From Chamaecyparis obtusa (Eukaryota; Streptophyta; Pinopsida; Cupressales; Cupressaceae), in contig BSBK01001869.1 of NCBI GenBank assembly GCA_027943335.1, forward strand, positions 829,001-893,000: a stretch of DNA of 64,000 nt. Reading direction: 5' to 3'. The notes beneath the pieces were generated by a model. The model was not told where the DNA came from and searched no databases. It saw nothing but the letters and a program-made list of their open reading frames with translations. The translations under genes and the position numbers were made by a program. Positions 24,234 through 35,149 of this stretch are shown here, in pieces. Within the stretch, counting starts at the first letter, position 1. Each line of letters starts with the position of its first letter.

Positions 24234-27200
24234 TTATGCTCTTGGTGCATTATACTGTGTTGCGCGTGTATTTGATGCTGGCCTGGTGTTAGACAGTGCT
24301 GTGGATGTAGTAGGTGTTGGCCTTGGAGGAGCAGCTGACCTCGGAGGAGCACCGGCAACAGTTATCCTACCGCTGCGGGTAGTTGCAGCACATTGTCGAT
24401 CCGGCCCTCTGACGTGGATGGTATTGATGGTGGGCTCATCTTGGATGGGCTCAACTTGAGTTATGCATCCGACATACTTGTCATAGTTGATGTAGGCCGC
24501 TGTGTGATCTTCTTGCTTTCCTTTGCCACGATTTTGGGGCTGATTGGCGTTGGCTTGATTCTTCCCGGTATCGTGCTGAGGGAACACATTTTGATATATT
24601 TGCAAACCGGCGTTGGGTGAAGCTTGAGCTGGTGCATCGACCTGGATTTCCTTGCGATCAATGAGATCCTGGATGTAGTGCTTAAGCCGCATGCACTTCA
24701 ATGTTGTGTGCCCCTTCACACGATGGTAATCACAGTATTCATGTTCTTTATACCAATCAGACTTTGGTGCGTTGTCATCTTTCTGTGGGATGGGCGGATA
24801 TGTGATCATATTTGCCTTGGCTAGCCGATAAAAGATCTGATCCAGAGGCTCACCCAAAGGTGTGAAAGTCCTCTTTGGATTGTTCTGATTGTTAAGTTTG
24901 TTTTGCCTTGGGGCAACGTTAACTGTGTTAACAGGATTGCCTTGACGTGCTGGCTGTTGCTGTTGGTATTGCTGCTGATACTGTTGCACAGGTGGTTGAT
25001 GAGCTTGAGGAGGCTGCTGATAAATAGGTGCTTGATATGCGGGAGCTGGTGGTTGCTGATAGATGGGCGCTTGTGGCGGTTGGTATGTTTGAGCTGGTGT
25101 GGGGCTAGCCACAACGAATTGTACATTCTTAGTGTCAGTGGCTCCATCTGTAACAACATTCTTGTTACGATTCCAGTAATGGGATTTATCATTGTTGGGT
25201 TTGTTTTTGGAATCATCCTTGAAGTGACGAATAGTGCCTTCGTCTAGGAGAGCTTTCTCGATGCCTATGCCTTTGCTCTTGATGTCTTGGTATGTCTGGA
25301 GACAGTTCATTCGCATGTGATGGGATAGCTTTGGATGCAGGTTATCAATGAAGATCTTTGTTAGATGCTTCTTTGGCGGCTGATATGATAACCTAGTTGT
25401 AAGATTCTGCCATCTTTGCAAGTATTCTGCAAGGCTTTCTCCGTCTTTTTGCTTTGAGTTGCATAGGTCTAGCAAGGACAACTCATTCTCCACATTATGA
25501 GCATAGTGTGTGATGAACTTCTCAGAGAGTTCAGCAAAGGTTTTTATTGTCCCATGTGGTATTTTGTAAAACCACTCAACAGCAGTTCCTCCCAAGCTTT
25601 TGGGAAATAGGCGCAGGAGATAGTTATCACTATAAGCCACTTCTTGGCACGCCATGTAGAACTCTTTGATATGGTTTACTGGATCTCCTTTCCCCCGATA
25701 CTTGTCAAACTTGGGCATCTCAAAATGCTTAGGGAAAGGGATAGTTGCTATGGACCGATCGAAGGGGTATGAGCACACCTCTTCGAACTTGTATGTTTTA
25801 TTCTCTGTTCCACTTTGTAGCTCATTTAGAGCATTTTTCATTACTTCCCACTCAGCATTGAGTGGCGAGGGAACTGGAACTTCTGCTTGTGATGGAAGCT
25901 ATGGAACTAGATATGGTGCTTGCTGTGGATACATAGGTTGGAACTGATTTTGGGGCAATGGTTGTTGGGGATATTGCTGGTGTGGCATAGGGGGATATTG
26001 ATATGGGACCGCTTGATGTTGTTGGGCTACTTGCTGTTGTTGAACTGGCGGTTGTTGTGGGACTGCTTGCTGATAGTGGTCATTTGGAACTTGTTGTTGT
26101 AACTGATAGGTGGGAACTTGTTGTTGCTGGGGGATGATAGGGATTTGTTGCTGAGGCTGATAGCAAGGGACTTGCTGTTGTTGAGGAATGATGGTTGTTT
26201 GCTGAAAGGGGACATGTGGTTGCTGTGGGGGAGGCTGTTGGAATGATGCCGCTTGCGGGTATGATGGTGGTAGTTGCTGAGGTTGGCTTTGGATTTGGCT
26301 GATATATGCTGGGTGCATGCCTGCGTTACTTAGAGGTGGAACAGATGTGGGGAAGCTAGAAGCAAAGGGTGATGGGGTAAGATAGCTGGGGAAAGTTGGC
26401 TGTTGAGGTGGTGGAACTTGCTGGAAGGTATTTAGGATTTGGGATGAATAGCTTGAAGCCGGCGGTGTTTGGGGTAGTTGCTGCTGTGCTGCTTGGACGA
26501 AGGCGGTTTGTTGACTTGCAACCATAGATGTAGGGGATTGAGATGGGATCCCCCATGCCTTCATTTCTTCTTGTGTAAGGCCCCACTGAGAGCTTGTGTT
26601 AGGGTGTACTGCAGCGGATGATGGAATGGTAGGAGCAATGGGAGCTTGGGATATGAATGATGGTTGAGAGAAAGGGGCTTGTTGAGTTTGTGGTTGAATG
26701 GATGCTTGTGAGGAGGAAAATGAAGGAAACACCCAAGAGAAAGATGAGGTTGGAATGGGGAGCGATTGCGCTAACCCCAAAGAAGAAGGTACGGGTGCTT
26801 GGGGGGTGAAGGGTGACGGTGCTCCTTTGATGGTGAAAGGTGTTGCTTGACTTGCGGATGGCGGCAGTGTAAAAGCTTGTGTGAGAGGTGGAAGCTGACT
26901 TTGGGTTTGGATTTGGGCTTGGGCAGCCATAGCAGATGATGAAGCAAAAGGGGTATGAGATGGAGCGGATGGTGCTGTAGCTTGTGTTGTGGGACTGGCG
27001 AGGCTTCCTTGCAAGAAAAGGGGAATGGTGGAAAGCTCTTGGGGTGTTTTCATGATAGGATCGGGGAACGGAGAGTATGCTTGTGCTGGAACTTGGATTG
27101 TTTTGATGGGGATGCGTGGATAGAGAGATGGTGGGATGGAGGTACTTTCTGGCAGATAGTGGACGAACGTGCTTTGCTTATGTTGCGGTACAAGGGCATT

Positions 27201-27407
27201 GGTCGTTGGTGGGCTTTCTGGAGGATTCGCAAATGCTTGGTTTTCCAACGGGGATGAAGGGATGTTTGGATCTTCACATGGGTTACTGGCTTGGATGTGG
27301 GGATTGTAGGTCATCATGGCATTGGTGAAAAGGTTGGGATCGGATGAGGTTGTTGGTGGATAAGGATTCATGCTTCTTCTTTTCCGAGATCTGGTCTCAA
27401 CAGGCAT
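24234..27407 (-). pseudogene. gag: G1 gag polyprotein with one in-frame TAG
   Basis: The most likely start is the ATG at 27407 (MPVETRSRKRRS, a common gag beginning). About 500 Pro/Gln-rich residues follow, with many PQQQ and YQPQQQ runs, then a TAG at 25899-25901. The same frame continues into the retrotransposon gag domain (FEMPKFDKYRGKGDPVNHI, later LPKSLGGTAVEWFYK-like and FITHYAHN). A second Pro/Gln stretch follows, then a CX2HX3GHX4C knuckle (CDYHRVKGHTTLKC). The frame ends with TAA at 24234-24236. Gag forms the virus-like particle and binds the RNA. The unbroken frame on both sides of the TAG argues for a recent CAG-to-TAG change. Alternatively the Gln-rich part and the gag core are separate products. 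Confidence 0.85.
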
Positions 27408-28176
27408 GGAGATGCAAGTGCTAAATGGATGCAAGATGTTTGGCTAAAAGATGTTGATGGATGCAAAGTTGATGAACTTCTAAAGATGATGATTTCTAAG
27501 ATGCAAATGCAAAGAGAGGGATCAAGATGGCGATGATGGAAGCTGGATGGAACTGATATGGATCAAGATGGTGGAGGAAAGATAGGTTGCTGGTGGAAAG
27601 CTGGTGAAAGATTACTGAGTGGTCAAAAAATGAGCTGCTGTTTTTCCCAAATGGAGGATCAGAGATATGATGGGGTCAACCTAAGATAGACTGATGATCT
27701 TCGGTCAACAAGTTTCTTATCAATACACTCCAATCTCTTGCTCGAGATGATGGCTATGCAAGGACAAGGTTTGATTTCTTTATGACAACACGTTGTGCCA
27801 AAAAAGAGGATGATGGTCTCTGATCTTGGATATAGGATAGGAACAACTCAAAAGGTAGAACACTAAGTGTTGGTGGAACTCTGGATTTGGAAAAAAAGAT
27901 GATGGATCTGCTGGAAAGATATGGAAAGCTGATGGGGGGATGCTGGTGGAAAAGGTATCGAAGGTTGAAGGGACAATGCTCTATGCAAATGACAAGGATT
28001 GATTCTAGAATGCTGGTAGGAAGATGAATGCATATGCAACTTTATGATGTTTTGAAATGCAACTAAGGTTTTGATGCTGATGCAAAGGATGAAACTAGGA
28101 TGAAACTAAGATGCACGGCTGTTTGAGACAAGATTTTAAGATCTGAAGATGGAACAAGACATGAACAAGGAATTGG

Positions 28177-28410
28177 CTAATCTTCTGGCTCAAGGTTGAC
28201 AAAATGATGGTTAACTCGGAAACGGAAGGCGAACTGTTTGATGCGGGCGTTATGGGCAATGTTCTCAAGTCTGGCTTGGGACTTTTCTTCTGCTTGGGTT
28301 GCTTGGATAATGGATTGATAGGTCTTGGTGTTCTTCTTGATAACTTTTCGCTCTTGATAGGCTTGGGATTTGGGCAACTTTGCTTTAGGATGTTTGTTCT
28401 TGCTGGGCAT
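28177..28410 (-). CDS. Short basic ORF upstream of gag, possible
   Basis: A sense-strand frame of about 77 codons from an ATG at 28410 (the open frame extends upstream to about 28443). It is rich in Lys and Gln (SKNKHPKAKLPKSQ, later AEEKSQARLENIA), helical and basic in character. Ogre-type elements have a separate ORF before gag, so a real short leader ORF is conceivable, but I recognise no domain and the length could be chance. Confidence 0.25.
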   Translation of the reverse strand: MPSKNKHPKAKLPKSQAYQERKVIKKNTKTYQSIIQATQAEEKSQARLENIAHNARIKQFAFRFRVNHHFVNLEPED

Positions 28411-28949
28411 CACTTGGAAAAGAGGCTTCTGATTTTGAGGCAAAGGTTTCCAATGGCAAAGGTTTTAAAGTTAAAGCAATCTCCGCAAGGGACAAAGCAA
28501 CCCTGCGGGATACAAACAAAGGCAACTGACTCTGACAAAGCTTTGAAAGTGTATGTTTCAACAAGTGTTTTCACGGAGTCTTTAACTGTCAAGCACTTCA
28601 AACAGATCTACCTAAGGAAGGTGAGTATCAAAATCGCTTGCCCACAGCTTGGTATCCCCCAGAAGGGAATACAAATGGTGAGTAATCTTGAGGTGACCCG
28701 GTAAACCCCTTGGAATCGGTCCTTGCACAAGGATTTTGATACTTTCAGATGTAGATAGGGTAGCCTCCAGTTTATCAGGTTGCTAATGATTCCGTGGTGT
28801 CTCCATACCCGGTTATGCTGATCATCCGTGACTCACTTAAGAGCCTTGCCAATTATGCTGGGGGAGAGGAATGTTTACCATCCCCAGTCACGTGTTTGGC
28901 ACGAACGCCCGGCGATTAGGAGATGTAAGTGATTCTTTTGGTATTCACT

Positions 28950-28959
28950 TATTTATATA
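28950..28959 (-). promoter_or_regulatory. Possible second TATA box in the G1 leader
   Basis: TATATAAATA on the sense strand lies next to a GC-rich block with two ATACCGG copies. It may be a chance match or an internal promoter for a transcript lacking the 21-bp array. Confidence 0.25.
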
Positions 28960-29553
28960 CCGGCCGGGGGGGATACCGGTTTGAGGTCGTTCTCCGAGGA
29001 GGAAGCGCTTCTCCTTGGACAGGCCTCACTAAAAGTAGAACAAGTGAACTTGTCCAAGTTCAAATGTTCCACGTTGCTTATTCTAACAAGGTTTATGCAA
29101 GAATTGAAAAACTCCTACATGCACATCAAACAGATTTTGTTCATTTTCCCAGATTTGATTAAGTGATGTTTGAACTTTGAAATGAAGACACTCGTGATTA
29201 GCTTTTGATTTGTTCCTTTCCTCAAAATGTAAATGCTTCAAACGTTTGCAAGTTCTTTCTTTTTGTGCATTCAAGATTTGATTAGCGAGTTGTTTTAAGA
29301 ACTTTTGAAAAAGCTTTGTTTTGTCCCTTAGATCACTCAAGATTGAATTTGTTTGCTTGCTTTGGAAACTGAAACAGATGAGGGAATAGAGTTGTTTGTT
29401 CCTTTTAGTGCATTCAAGATTGAGTTTGATTTTCAAATTGACAATGACACTTAGGACCTAAGTTCATTTCCTTAAGTTTCATTCAAGATTGAGTTTGACC
29501 TTTGCTGTAATAAAAGAAATGAAAAAAAACCAGTCCCAAGCAAAAAACAAAAA

Positions 29554-29945
29554 GCGACACTGTCCAGCTTATAGGCGACGCTGGAAAGTGCAGAGGCGAC
29601 ATTTAATTCCTACAGGCGACATTCTGTACCTCAAAAGGCGACAGATAAAAAACCAGAGGCGTGATTTCTTTTGTTACAGGTGTGATTTAATTAAAAGAAG
29701 GCGACAGAAGAGAATTCTGGAACGTAACAGAAGTTGCCGACAACAGGAAAATCTCAGTTATGCAGGCGTGAAAACAGAGCTCACAGGCGTCATTTCTTTC
29801 TTCAAAGGCGTGATTTAATTACATGAAGGCGTGACTGAATTCCTTGTAGGCGACATTTCTTTTGTTGAAGGCGACATTTCTTTGTTTGAAGGCGACATTT
29901 AATTGCTGTAGGTGTCATTTCTTTTCATGAAGGCGACATTTCTTT
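29554..29945 (-). repeat. G1 leader array: AAATGTCGCCT motif every 21 bp
   Basis: On the plus strand AGGCGAC/AGGCGTG/AGGTGTC starts at 29573, 29594, 29614, 29636, 29657, 29678, 29699, then 29764, 29785, 29806, 29827, 29848, 29869, 29890, 29910 and 29931. Spacing is 20-22 bp, and the gap 29699-29764 equals three periods. On the sense strand the core is AAATGTCGCCT or AAATCACGCCT. The array begins about 60 bp downstream of the primer-binding site and is non-coding. Confidence 0.9.
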
Positions 29946-30003
29946 ATTTCCTGCAAAAAAAAAGCATATAAAGTGTAATTTCATCAAAATGATTGTGGTT
30001 TGT

Positions 30004-30021
30004 GTCCCACCGGGCGTGCCA
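30004..30021 (-). promoter_or_regulatory. G1 primer-binding site
   Basis: Three bases inside the 5' LTR the sense strand reads TGGCACGCCCGGTGGGAC. It begins with the TGG expected to pair with a tRNA 3' CCA end. The implied tRNA end has a G discriminator base and a CCCAC T-arm strand; I could not name the tRNA from memory. Confidence 0.6.
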
Positions 30022-30024
30022 GAA

Positions 30025-31476
30025 TGTAGACTAGGATTTGTGAGTGCACCTAAACCTGTTTTGAAGGCCAAAGACAAACAAATGTCATAGCATATTATCA
30101 AATCAAATTTAAAGGTAAACAAACTAAAATCAAAGCCACCTCAGTTTAAGCCTAAAACGGATGCGCCCATGCACCGTTTGATATGCTTGGATATAAATGG
30201 ATGTGGGTGTGCAAACTCAAGCACTTAGAGCATGCAAGATAAATGATTTGAGGATCAAGAAGACCCAAAATGACACAAAATAGGTATGAGGAACCTATTT
30301 TGCCTCAAAGGCCTCAAGAACACACAAATATGCAAAGCTAAATGAAAGAACTAAGATTAAAATAAGAAATGAATCTATGTTAATCCATTTAAGCTAATTT
30401 AGATGTGATTTAAGCTTGAAAATGATCTAAAAAAGATGAGTTTATGCTTATGCTAGAATGAAAATGGCATTATAACTTTGCTATTGAGTTTGAGAGTTGA
30501 GAGATGATTTGCCTTAGGAAGTGAGGGTATTTATAGGATTTCTAAGGCTTGGGGTAGGAGGAATGAATGGCCAGGATTGAAATCCTTAAGAGAGGCCAAG
30601 ATTCACTCAAAGGGAAGCACATGGATTGTGCTAGTTCTCAGCCAATCAGGAGGTGACACATGTCACAAGGTGAGTGGATGAAGGGAAGGGCAAAAAGGAG
30701 TCAACAAAGGGGGCTCCAAGCTCATAACTCTCCAAATAAATGCTTGTAAGAGCAATGAATGGGCTTTAAGAGGCTTTGAAGACTTTGGGGAAGCAATAAA
30801 TGCTTTGTGGTTCAGATATTTGGAAGGAAAGACTTTGCCTTGGTTTAGGAAAGTCTTAAGCTTGGTTAGGATTGCACAAAGGTTTAAGGGTAGGATTAGG
30901 ATTAGATTAGGACAAGAAAAGGGATTAGGATGGGTGAAAAGGGTGGATTTGAGAAGATTCTAGAAGAGTCTAGATTTCTCCTTAGTTTCATGGAATAAAA
31001 GTTATTTATTCCAAAAGCTTAAGTCTCAGGAATATTTATTAAAATATTTTCAATAAATATGAAAATTAAATATTTAACCTTAATTAAATATTTAACCTTG
31101 GGATTAGGGTTAGAAAAGATGGGATTAGCCTTTTAATCGAAATTAAGAAGGGATTAGAAGATTTTGGAAGAGGTTAGTGGTCTTAAGGAAATTGGCCAAG
31201 TTTGGGATAAAAAATAAATTAATAATAAATTAATTTATTTTTGAAGGTTTTTGGTCAATTTATTAATTAAATAATTAATAAATTAGGGATAATGTCCAAA
31301 TGACATTTTTAGGCTAGATTCCTTAATTAAAGATTTTTAATTAAGAGAGAGGGATTTAATGCCATAAAAATAAATTAATTAATTAAATAATTAATTAATT
31401 AATAAATGATGATGTCATCAAGGATTTTCAGAAAACAAAAATAATTTATTTTCTGAAAGATTTTTCGGTGTCTACA
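30025..31476 (-). repeat. G1 5' LTR
   Basis: 1452 bp partner of the LTR at 13159. Seen differences include the positions equivalent to 13611, 13656 and 13953, two G/A changes near 14031 and 14057, one near 14087 and one near 14592. It supplies the promoter for the minus-strand transcript. Confidence 0.95.
30528..30535 (-). promoter_or_regulatory. TATA box of the G1 5' LTR
   Basis: TATAAATA on the minus strand, followed by a pyrimidine-rich stretch; the same box is in the other LTR at 13662-13669. Transcription would start about 30 bp further down on the minus strand. Confidence 0.6.
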
Positions 31477-31721
31477 GTAAGTTTGCAAACCCTATTTCAA
31501 TACCCAAAATGCAATGCAAGAAGATCACGGACCCGACGATGAAATTAAATGGGGTTCACAATTTCCTAAAACCTACATTTGATTTCAAATTCCACCTATT
31601 GGGTGGGAAGATGGTCCCGCCCATTTTAGGGCCTAAACTGGATTTTGAAGCCCTAACCCCAAATTGCAATATAGAGTCCCAAATGGTGGATTTGGTCAAA
31701 AAGCGAAAGTCCCGCACCTAA

Positions 31722-31756
31722 TTCCGATCCAATTCCGCTAACCAAACGGGGCCTTA
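31722..31756 (-). repeat. Right terminal inverted repeat and TTA duplication of the Harbinger element
   Basis: On the minus strand this reads GGCCCCGTTTGGTTAGCGG, and TTA (31754-31756) follows on the plus strand. It mirrors the left end at 1740 with one mismatch in the first 14 bases. Confidence 0.6.
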
Positions 31757-34400
31757 GAGATTATCTTGTAAGGACCACACTCGTTAATAATCTAGATTGT
31801 CATTTAAATAACATTATCTATGTCCTTAGTCCTATGGAACACATTAGCACTTGAAAAAATCTTTTCAATTGAGCCATGGTGTCCATGTGAAAGCCAAAAT
31901 TCTAAAAGGTATTTGGATTTATTCCTATTAAGTTTTAAATAAAAAGAGAAATCTAATGGAGACTAATGATGGAAAACATAAGTGCACTAGAAGGTAAGTA
32001 GATGCAAAATTACCATGCTAGGATATAAAATAAGATAGAGATAATTAAAAGTATTAAAAAGAAAATTGTGGTAGTGCTAAGTTTCTTGTACTACCCCCTA
32101 ATAAATTAAGCTATTAAAAAGAAAGGAGTTAAGGATGAATAAAATAAATCAATTAAATATTATGTAAAATTTTGATAACAAGAAATTAGAAAAATATATT
32201 AGTGAAATCAAGGTACCTATTAAATGAAGAGATATTAATGATAATGATATAAAAGAAGAAAGAAGAATAAATGTTGAAACAATCCTAAGATTAAGAGAAA
32301 AAATACAAAAATGATTAGAAGTGCAAGAAGCATTAGGAGAATGTATCAAGAGGGATGCAACTAATAGAAAACACTAGTATTGAGATAGGTAGATCCTCAG
32401 TGTACATGACATGATAGAACAATTTCTAACTTAAATTATTACTATATAAAAAGATTTAACTAAAATGACAAAGCAATTGAAAGAAAATAAGACAACAATG
32501 TGCATAGAGAAGTTTGACTTTATTGGTAGGTATACTATGAATGTGGTTGCTATGAGGAAGAAGAAGAATTAAATAAGGGGGATGAAATAAAGAAGGTGTT
32601 GATTTGTGAAGAGGAAGTTCAATAATAATTAATAGAATCAAAGAAGTTGTTAAATGTTAGAGTTTTCCATTTGAAGAATTTTTGGAGATGATAGATGAGA
32701 GCAATTACCTATTTGAGGAAAAATAGATTAAAGAAAATTAAAGATTAATCAGTTACTAATGATGGATTATCAACCAACACATTCTCCAAACTAAAGAGAT
32801 ATTATGATGAGATGAACTATTAGGACAAAGAGTCACCTCCCATATTGTCAAAATCAAGAGAAGTTTTTGAAGAGTTGATATAATTAGTGAGTTCTTAATT
32901 AAGTTAGAGAAAGCAAGATTAGAAAACAATTATGTATGAAGTTTGTGATAGATATTATGAAGGGACTTCTTAGACATTCAAATACGAAGAGGAAATAGTA
33001 GAGAGATGACTTTGGTTAAATAGACAAGGTCGAAGAATAGGGGAGAGGGACTAGTAGTCGCGAGGGCTAACTTTGTCAACATATAGTCATTGCATGGAAT
33101 ATCGTAAGGCCTTTGTTTTGTTTTTAAATGTAAAATAGACACTTAACTACCTATAACTAAGGTTTGAAGGTGTGAATCATCATGCAACTTGTTAAAATAA
33201 CACACCTAGTGAAACGTGTCCAAGAAATGACTTTTTAAAAATTCAACCAAAACTTAATCTAAAAATCCTTGTTATCAGTAGAGTATAGTATTTCTATATA
33301 AAATATAACATATATACAACTTAAATGGATCAAATACATATTAGTAATCCTAAATATTTGTTATATCTAACTTTTATATCCAACACAAAAGAACTAATAT
33401 TTAACACAAAAAAATTATTTATTTTTTAAAAATAACACATTATTGTATAAAATACAACTTATATCCAACACAAAGGGACCAATAGTTGAACACTAAAACA
33501 TTTTGACAATCTCACACATTTCATGGGAAAATACGAGATTTCTTGTGTTCACCTTTTATATTTGTGATAAGACAAATTGTTAATGTGAAATACTCTAATG
33601 CATATACACATAAGAGTAGTTGTGCACATAATAATAGTATTATAATATTTTATTTAAAGACAAAAAGTTATTTATTCCACTTGTTAATGAATTTATTTGT
33701 GTTTTTAATGTAACATTCATAAGTTTTCGTGTATTCAAGTATTGGTCCACTTTTATCAATATTTAGAATTTTTTTGATTTGCTTTTAAATTATTTAATTA
33801 CAATATATAATAAAAATGTGTAGTAAGACTCGATAATATATTGACAAATGACTGATCAACTATTAGAAGGTGATCAACTAGTGGCCCTTTTTCCTAGAGA
33901 ATAGATTAAAATAAAGGACAGTTGTAGTGTTGCAATGACTACATCTGACAAAATTCCTATGCGAAGCTTGTTCCAAAATTTGAGGATGCTGGCGAAGGTT
34001 GAGGAGTCTGGATTTACGCCTGCAAATCAAATTTTCTTGAAAGTAGAAATGAGAGCAACAACTCGCAAAATTCCTGTCCTGCAGAGCAATAATTTAACCT
34101 ATCCGCGGGTGGGCGGGAAGGAGAAGTACGTTCAAAGTTTAAATTTGCCGCATCGACCAAACGGCATCCGTTAACGGTGAACCGAAGACTTGGAGTGCTG
34201 GGCCCACACCAGCCACTGAAGCGGTCAATGCCTCGACTGTGCTTGCTGAATTTTAATTATTGATAGATTCAGTCAAAATTGTGCATTGCAAAGATTATTT
34301 AATTAGATGAGTGAAAGGGATACACGGAAACCATTTTGATAGCGCAGTATACCGCTGAAGTTGGAACTCTTCCCGGTAAGAATGATTCGTAAGCGGCTGT
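31757..34400. other. Intergenic region, no gene recognised
   Basis: AT-rich. 32100-33030 has a purine-rich character with many broken short frames and might be a very old retroelement remnant, but I find no motif that identifies it. Confidence 0.4.
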
Positions 34401-34459
34401 GCGTACTTAAATCTATCCATTGAGACCACTTCAAACCTCAAACCCTTTTCTCACCCGCT

Positions 34460-34466
34460 TATAAAT
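34460..34466 (+). promoter_or_regulatory. TATA box of the VQ gene
   Basis: TATAAAT about 115 bp before the start codon, followed by a pyrimidine-rich stretch (TCTCCTACACCACTTACACT) that looks like a plant transcription start. Two W-box-like sites lie further upstream on the minus strand: GGTCAA at 34223-34228 and AGTCAA at 34271-34276. Confidence 0.65.
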
Positions 34467-34578
34467 CTCCTACACCACTTACACTATCCTCAACCAAAAA
34501 CAGAAAAGATTTATTTAGATTGCAGAGAAGCTTACAGGTTTAATCAGGGGACAACTACAAGTAATTCTCTGTTTATCC

Positions 34579-35100
34579 ATGGACGAGTTGAGAAAGAGAA
34601 AGAGCAGGAACAAATCGGGGATCGCAGGTTCGAAGCCCGCCCCTCTCAGGGTTTCCAAGGATTCTCACAATTGCGTAAAGATTCAACCTTTGATAATATA
34701 TCTCCGATCTCCGGAAATATTACACACGCAGCCCAAAGATTTCAAGGCGGTTGTGCAGCGACTCACAGGCTGCTCTTCCTCTTCCTCTTCTACTCTGCCA
34801 AGGGAGGACTTCAGTGCTCTTCAAACAAACCCTAATCCTAATCCTAAGCCTTCCTTGTGCCCTTTGGAAAAAGAAGAAGAGCGCTACCAAATCACCCCTG
34901 CACCGCCAGTATGGCCAAATGATTACTTTTCTCAACTAATTTCTCCGCCATGCAATTCGTTTGCAGAAGACTTGGATTTGGACATGCTTTGGGATCCAGA
35001 AATGCAGTTATTCTCTTCGCCGTCTTTCCAGCTATTTGATTTGCCCTTCAATTACCTCTGTGATGTGGAAACCCCTTATATTCACGGCGTTTCCATCTAG
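34579..35100 (+). CDS. VQ-motif protein, 173 residues, single exon
   Basis: The VQ motif FKAVVQRLTG (FxxxVQxLTG) lies at about residues 55-64, preceded by PLIIYLRSPEILHTQPKDF, the typical flank of one plant VQ subgroup. An upstream block (SKPAPLRVSKDSHNCVK) is also conserved in that subgroup. The N terminus is basic (RKRKSRNKS, likely nuclear localisation). After the motif come Ser, Asn-Pro repeats, and an acidic/aromatic tail (FAEDLDLDMLWDPEMQLFSS). VQ proteins are plant nuclear cofactors that bind WRKY transcription factors and MAP kinases in defence and development. The ATG at 34579 is the first in the predicted transcript, and no intron is needed, as is usual for VQ genes. AATAAA follows at 35113. 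It is the only clearly intact host gene in the window. Confidence 0.88.
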   Translation: MDELRKRKSRNKSGIAGSKPAPLRVSKDSHNCVKIQPLIIYLRSPEILHTQPKDFKAVVQRLTGCSSSSSSTLPREDFSALQTNPNPNPKPSLCPLEKEEERYQITPAPPVWPNDYFSQLISPPCNSFAEDLDLDMLWDPEMQLFSSPSFQLFDLPFNYLCDVETPYIHGVSI

Positions 35101-35112
35101 CACTACCGTCTT

Positions 35113-35118
35113 AATAAA
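35113..35118 (+). terminator. Polyadenylation signal of the VQ gene
   Basis: AATAAA 13 bp after the stop codon. It is close to the stop but otherwise canonical; other AT-rich signals follow. Confidence 0.4.
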
Positions 35119-35149
35119 CAAATTCTGTTGTTCTAAATTTATCTAAATT

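Larger units (their letters stand above)
13159..31476 (-). mobile_element. Tat-lineage Ty3/gypsy LTR retrotransposon 'G1', 18.3 kb
   Basis: Two 1452-bp LTRs, both starting TGTAGAC and ending TCTACA on the plus strand, bound the element. GTAAG precedes (13154-13158) and follows (31477-31481) as target duplication. The sense strand is minus: 5' LTR 30025-31476, primer-binding site, leader with a 21-bp array, gag, protease, RT, two RNase H domains, integrase, hairpin module, polypurine tract, 3' LTR 13159-14610. The second, archaeal-type RNase H and the long leader and tail point to the Tat/Ogre group. Three stops and a nested Copia fragment disable it, yet the LTRs differ at only about seven positions by eye. 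Confidence 0.93.
1740..31753 (-). mobile_element. PIF/Harbinger DNA transposon, about 11.7 kb, enlarged by a nested gypsy element
   Basis: The two ends read GGCCCCATTTGGTT (from 1740) and, inverted, GGCCCCGTTTGGTT (ending 31753), with further patchy similarity (GGAATT) over about 30 bp. Both are flanked by TTA, the 3-bp target duplication typical of PIF/Harbinger. Between them on the minus strand lie a DDE transposase remnant (8909-10059) and a Myb/SANT-like gene (7291-8381), the usual two-gene set of this superfamily, plus a GRF zinc-finger pseudogene. Removing the gypsy insertion at 13159-31476 leaves about 11.7 kb, which is long for the family. The alternative is that the two ends come from two separate relatives; the matching TTA and the right gene content favour one element. 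Confidence 0.6.

Noticed and set aside
28204..28704. 166-codon plus-strand frame in the G1 leader
   Set aside because: Antisense to the element, no domain, and it overlaps the sense leader ORF; treated as a shadow.
29554..29945. CRISPR-like appearance of the regularly spaced arrays
   Set aside because: The repeats are short and degenerate with a 21-bp total period, lie inside a plant LTR retrotransposon, and there are no cas genes.
33935..34174. 79-codon frame upstream of the VQ gene
   Set aside because: No recognisable motif and located in the likely promoter region.
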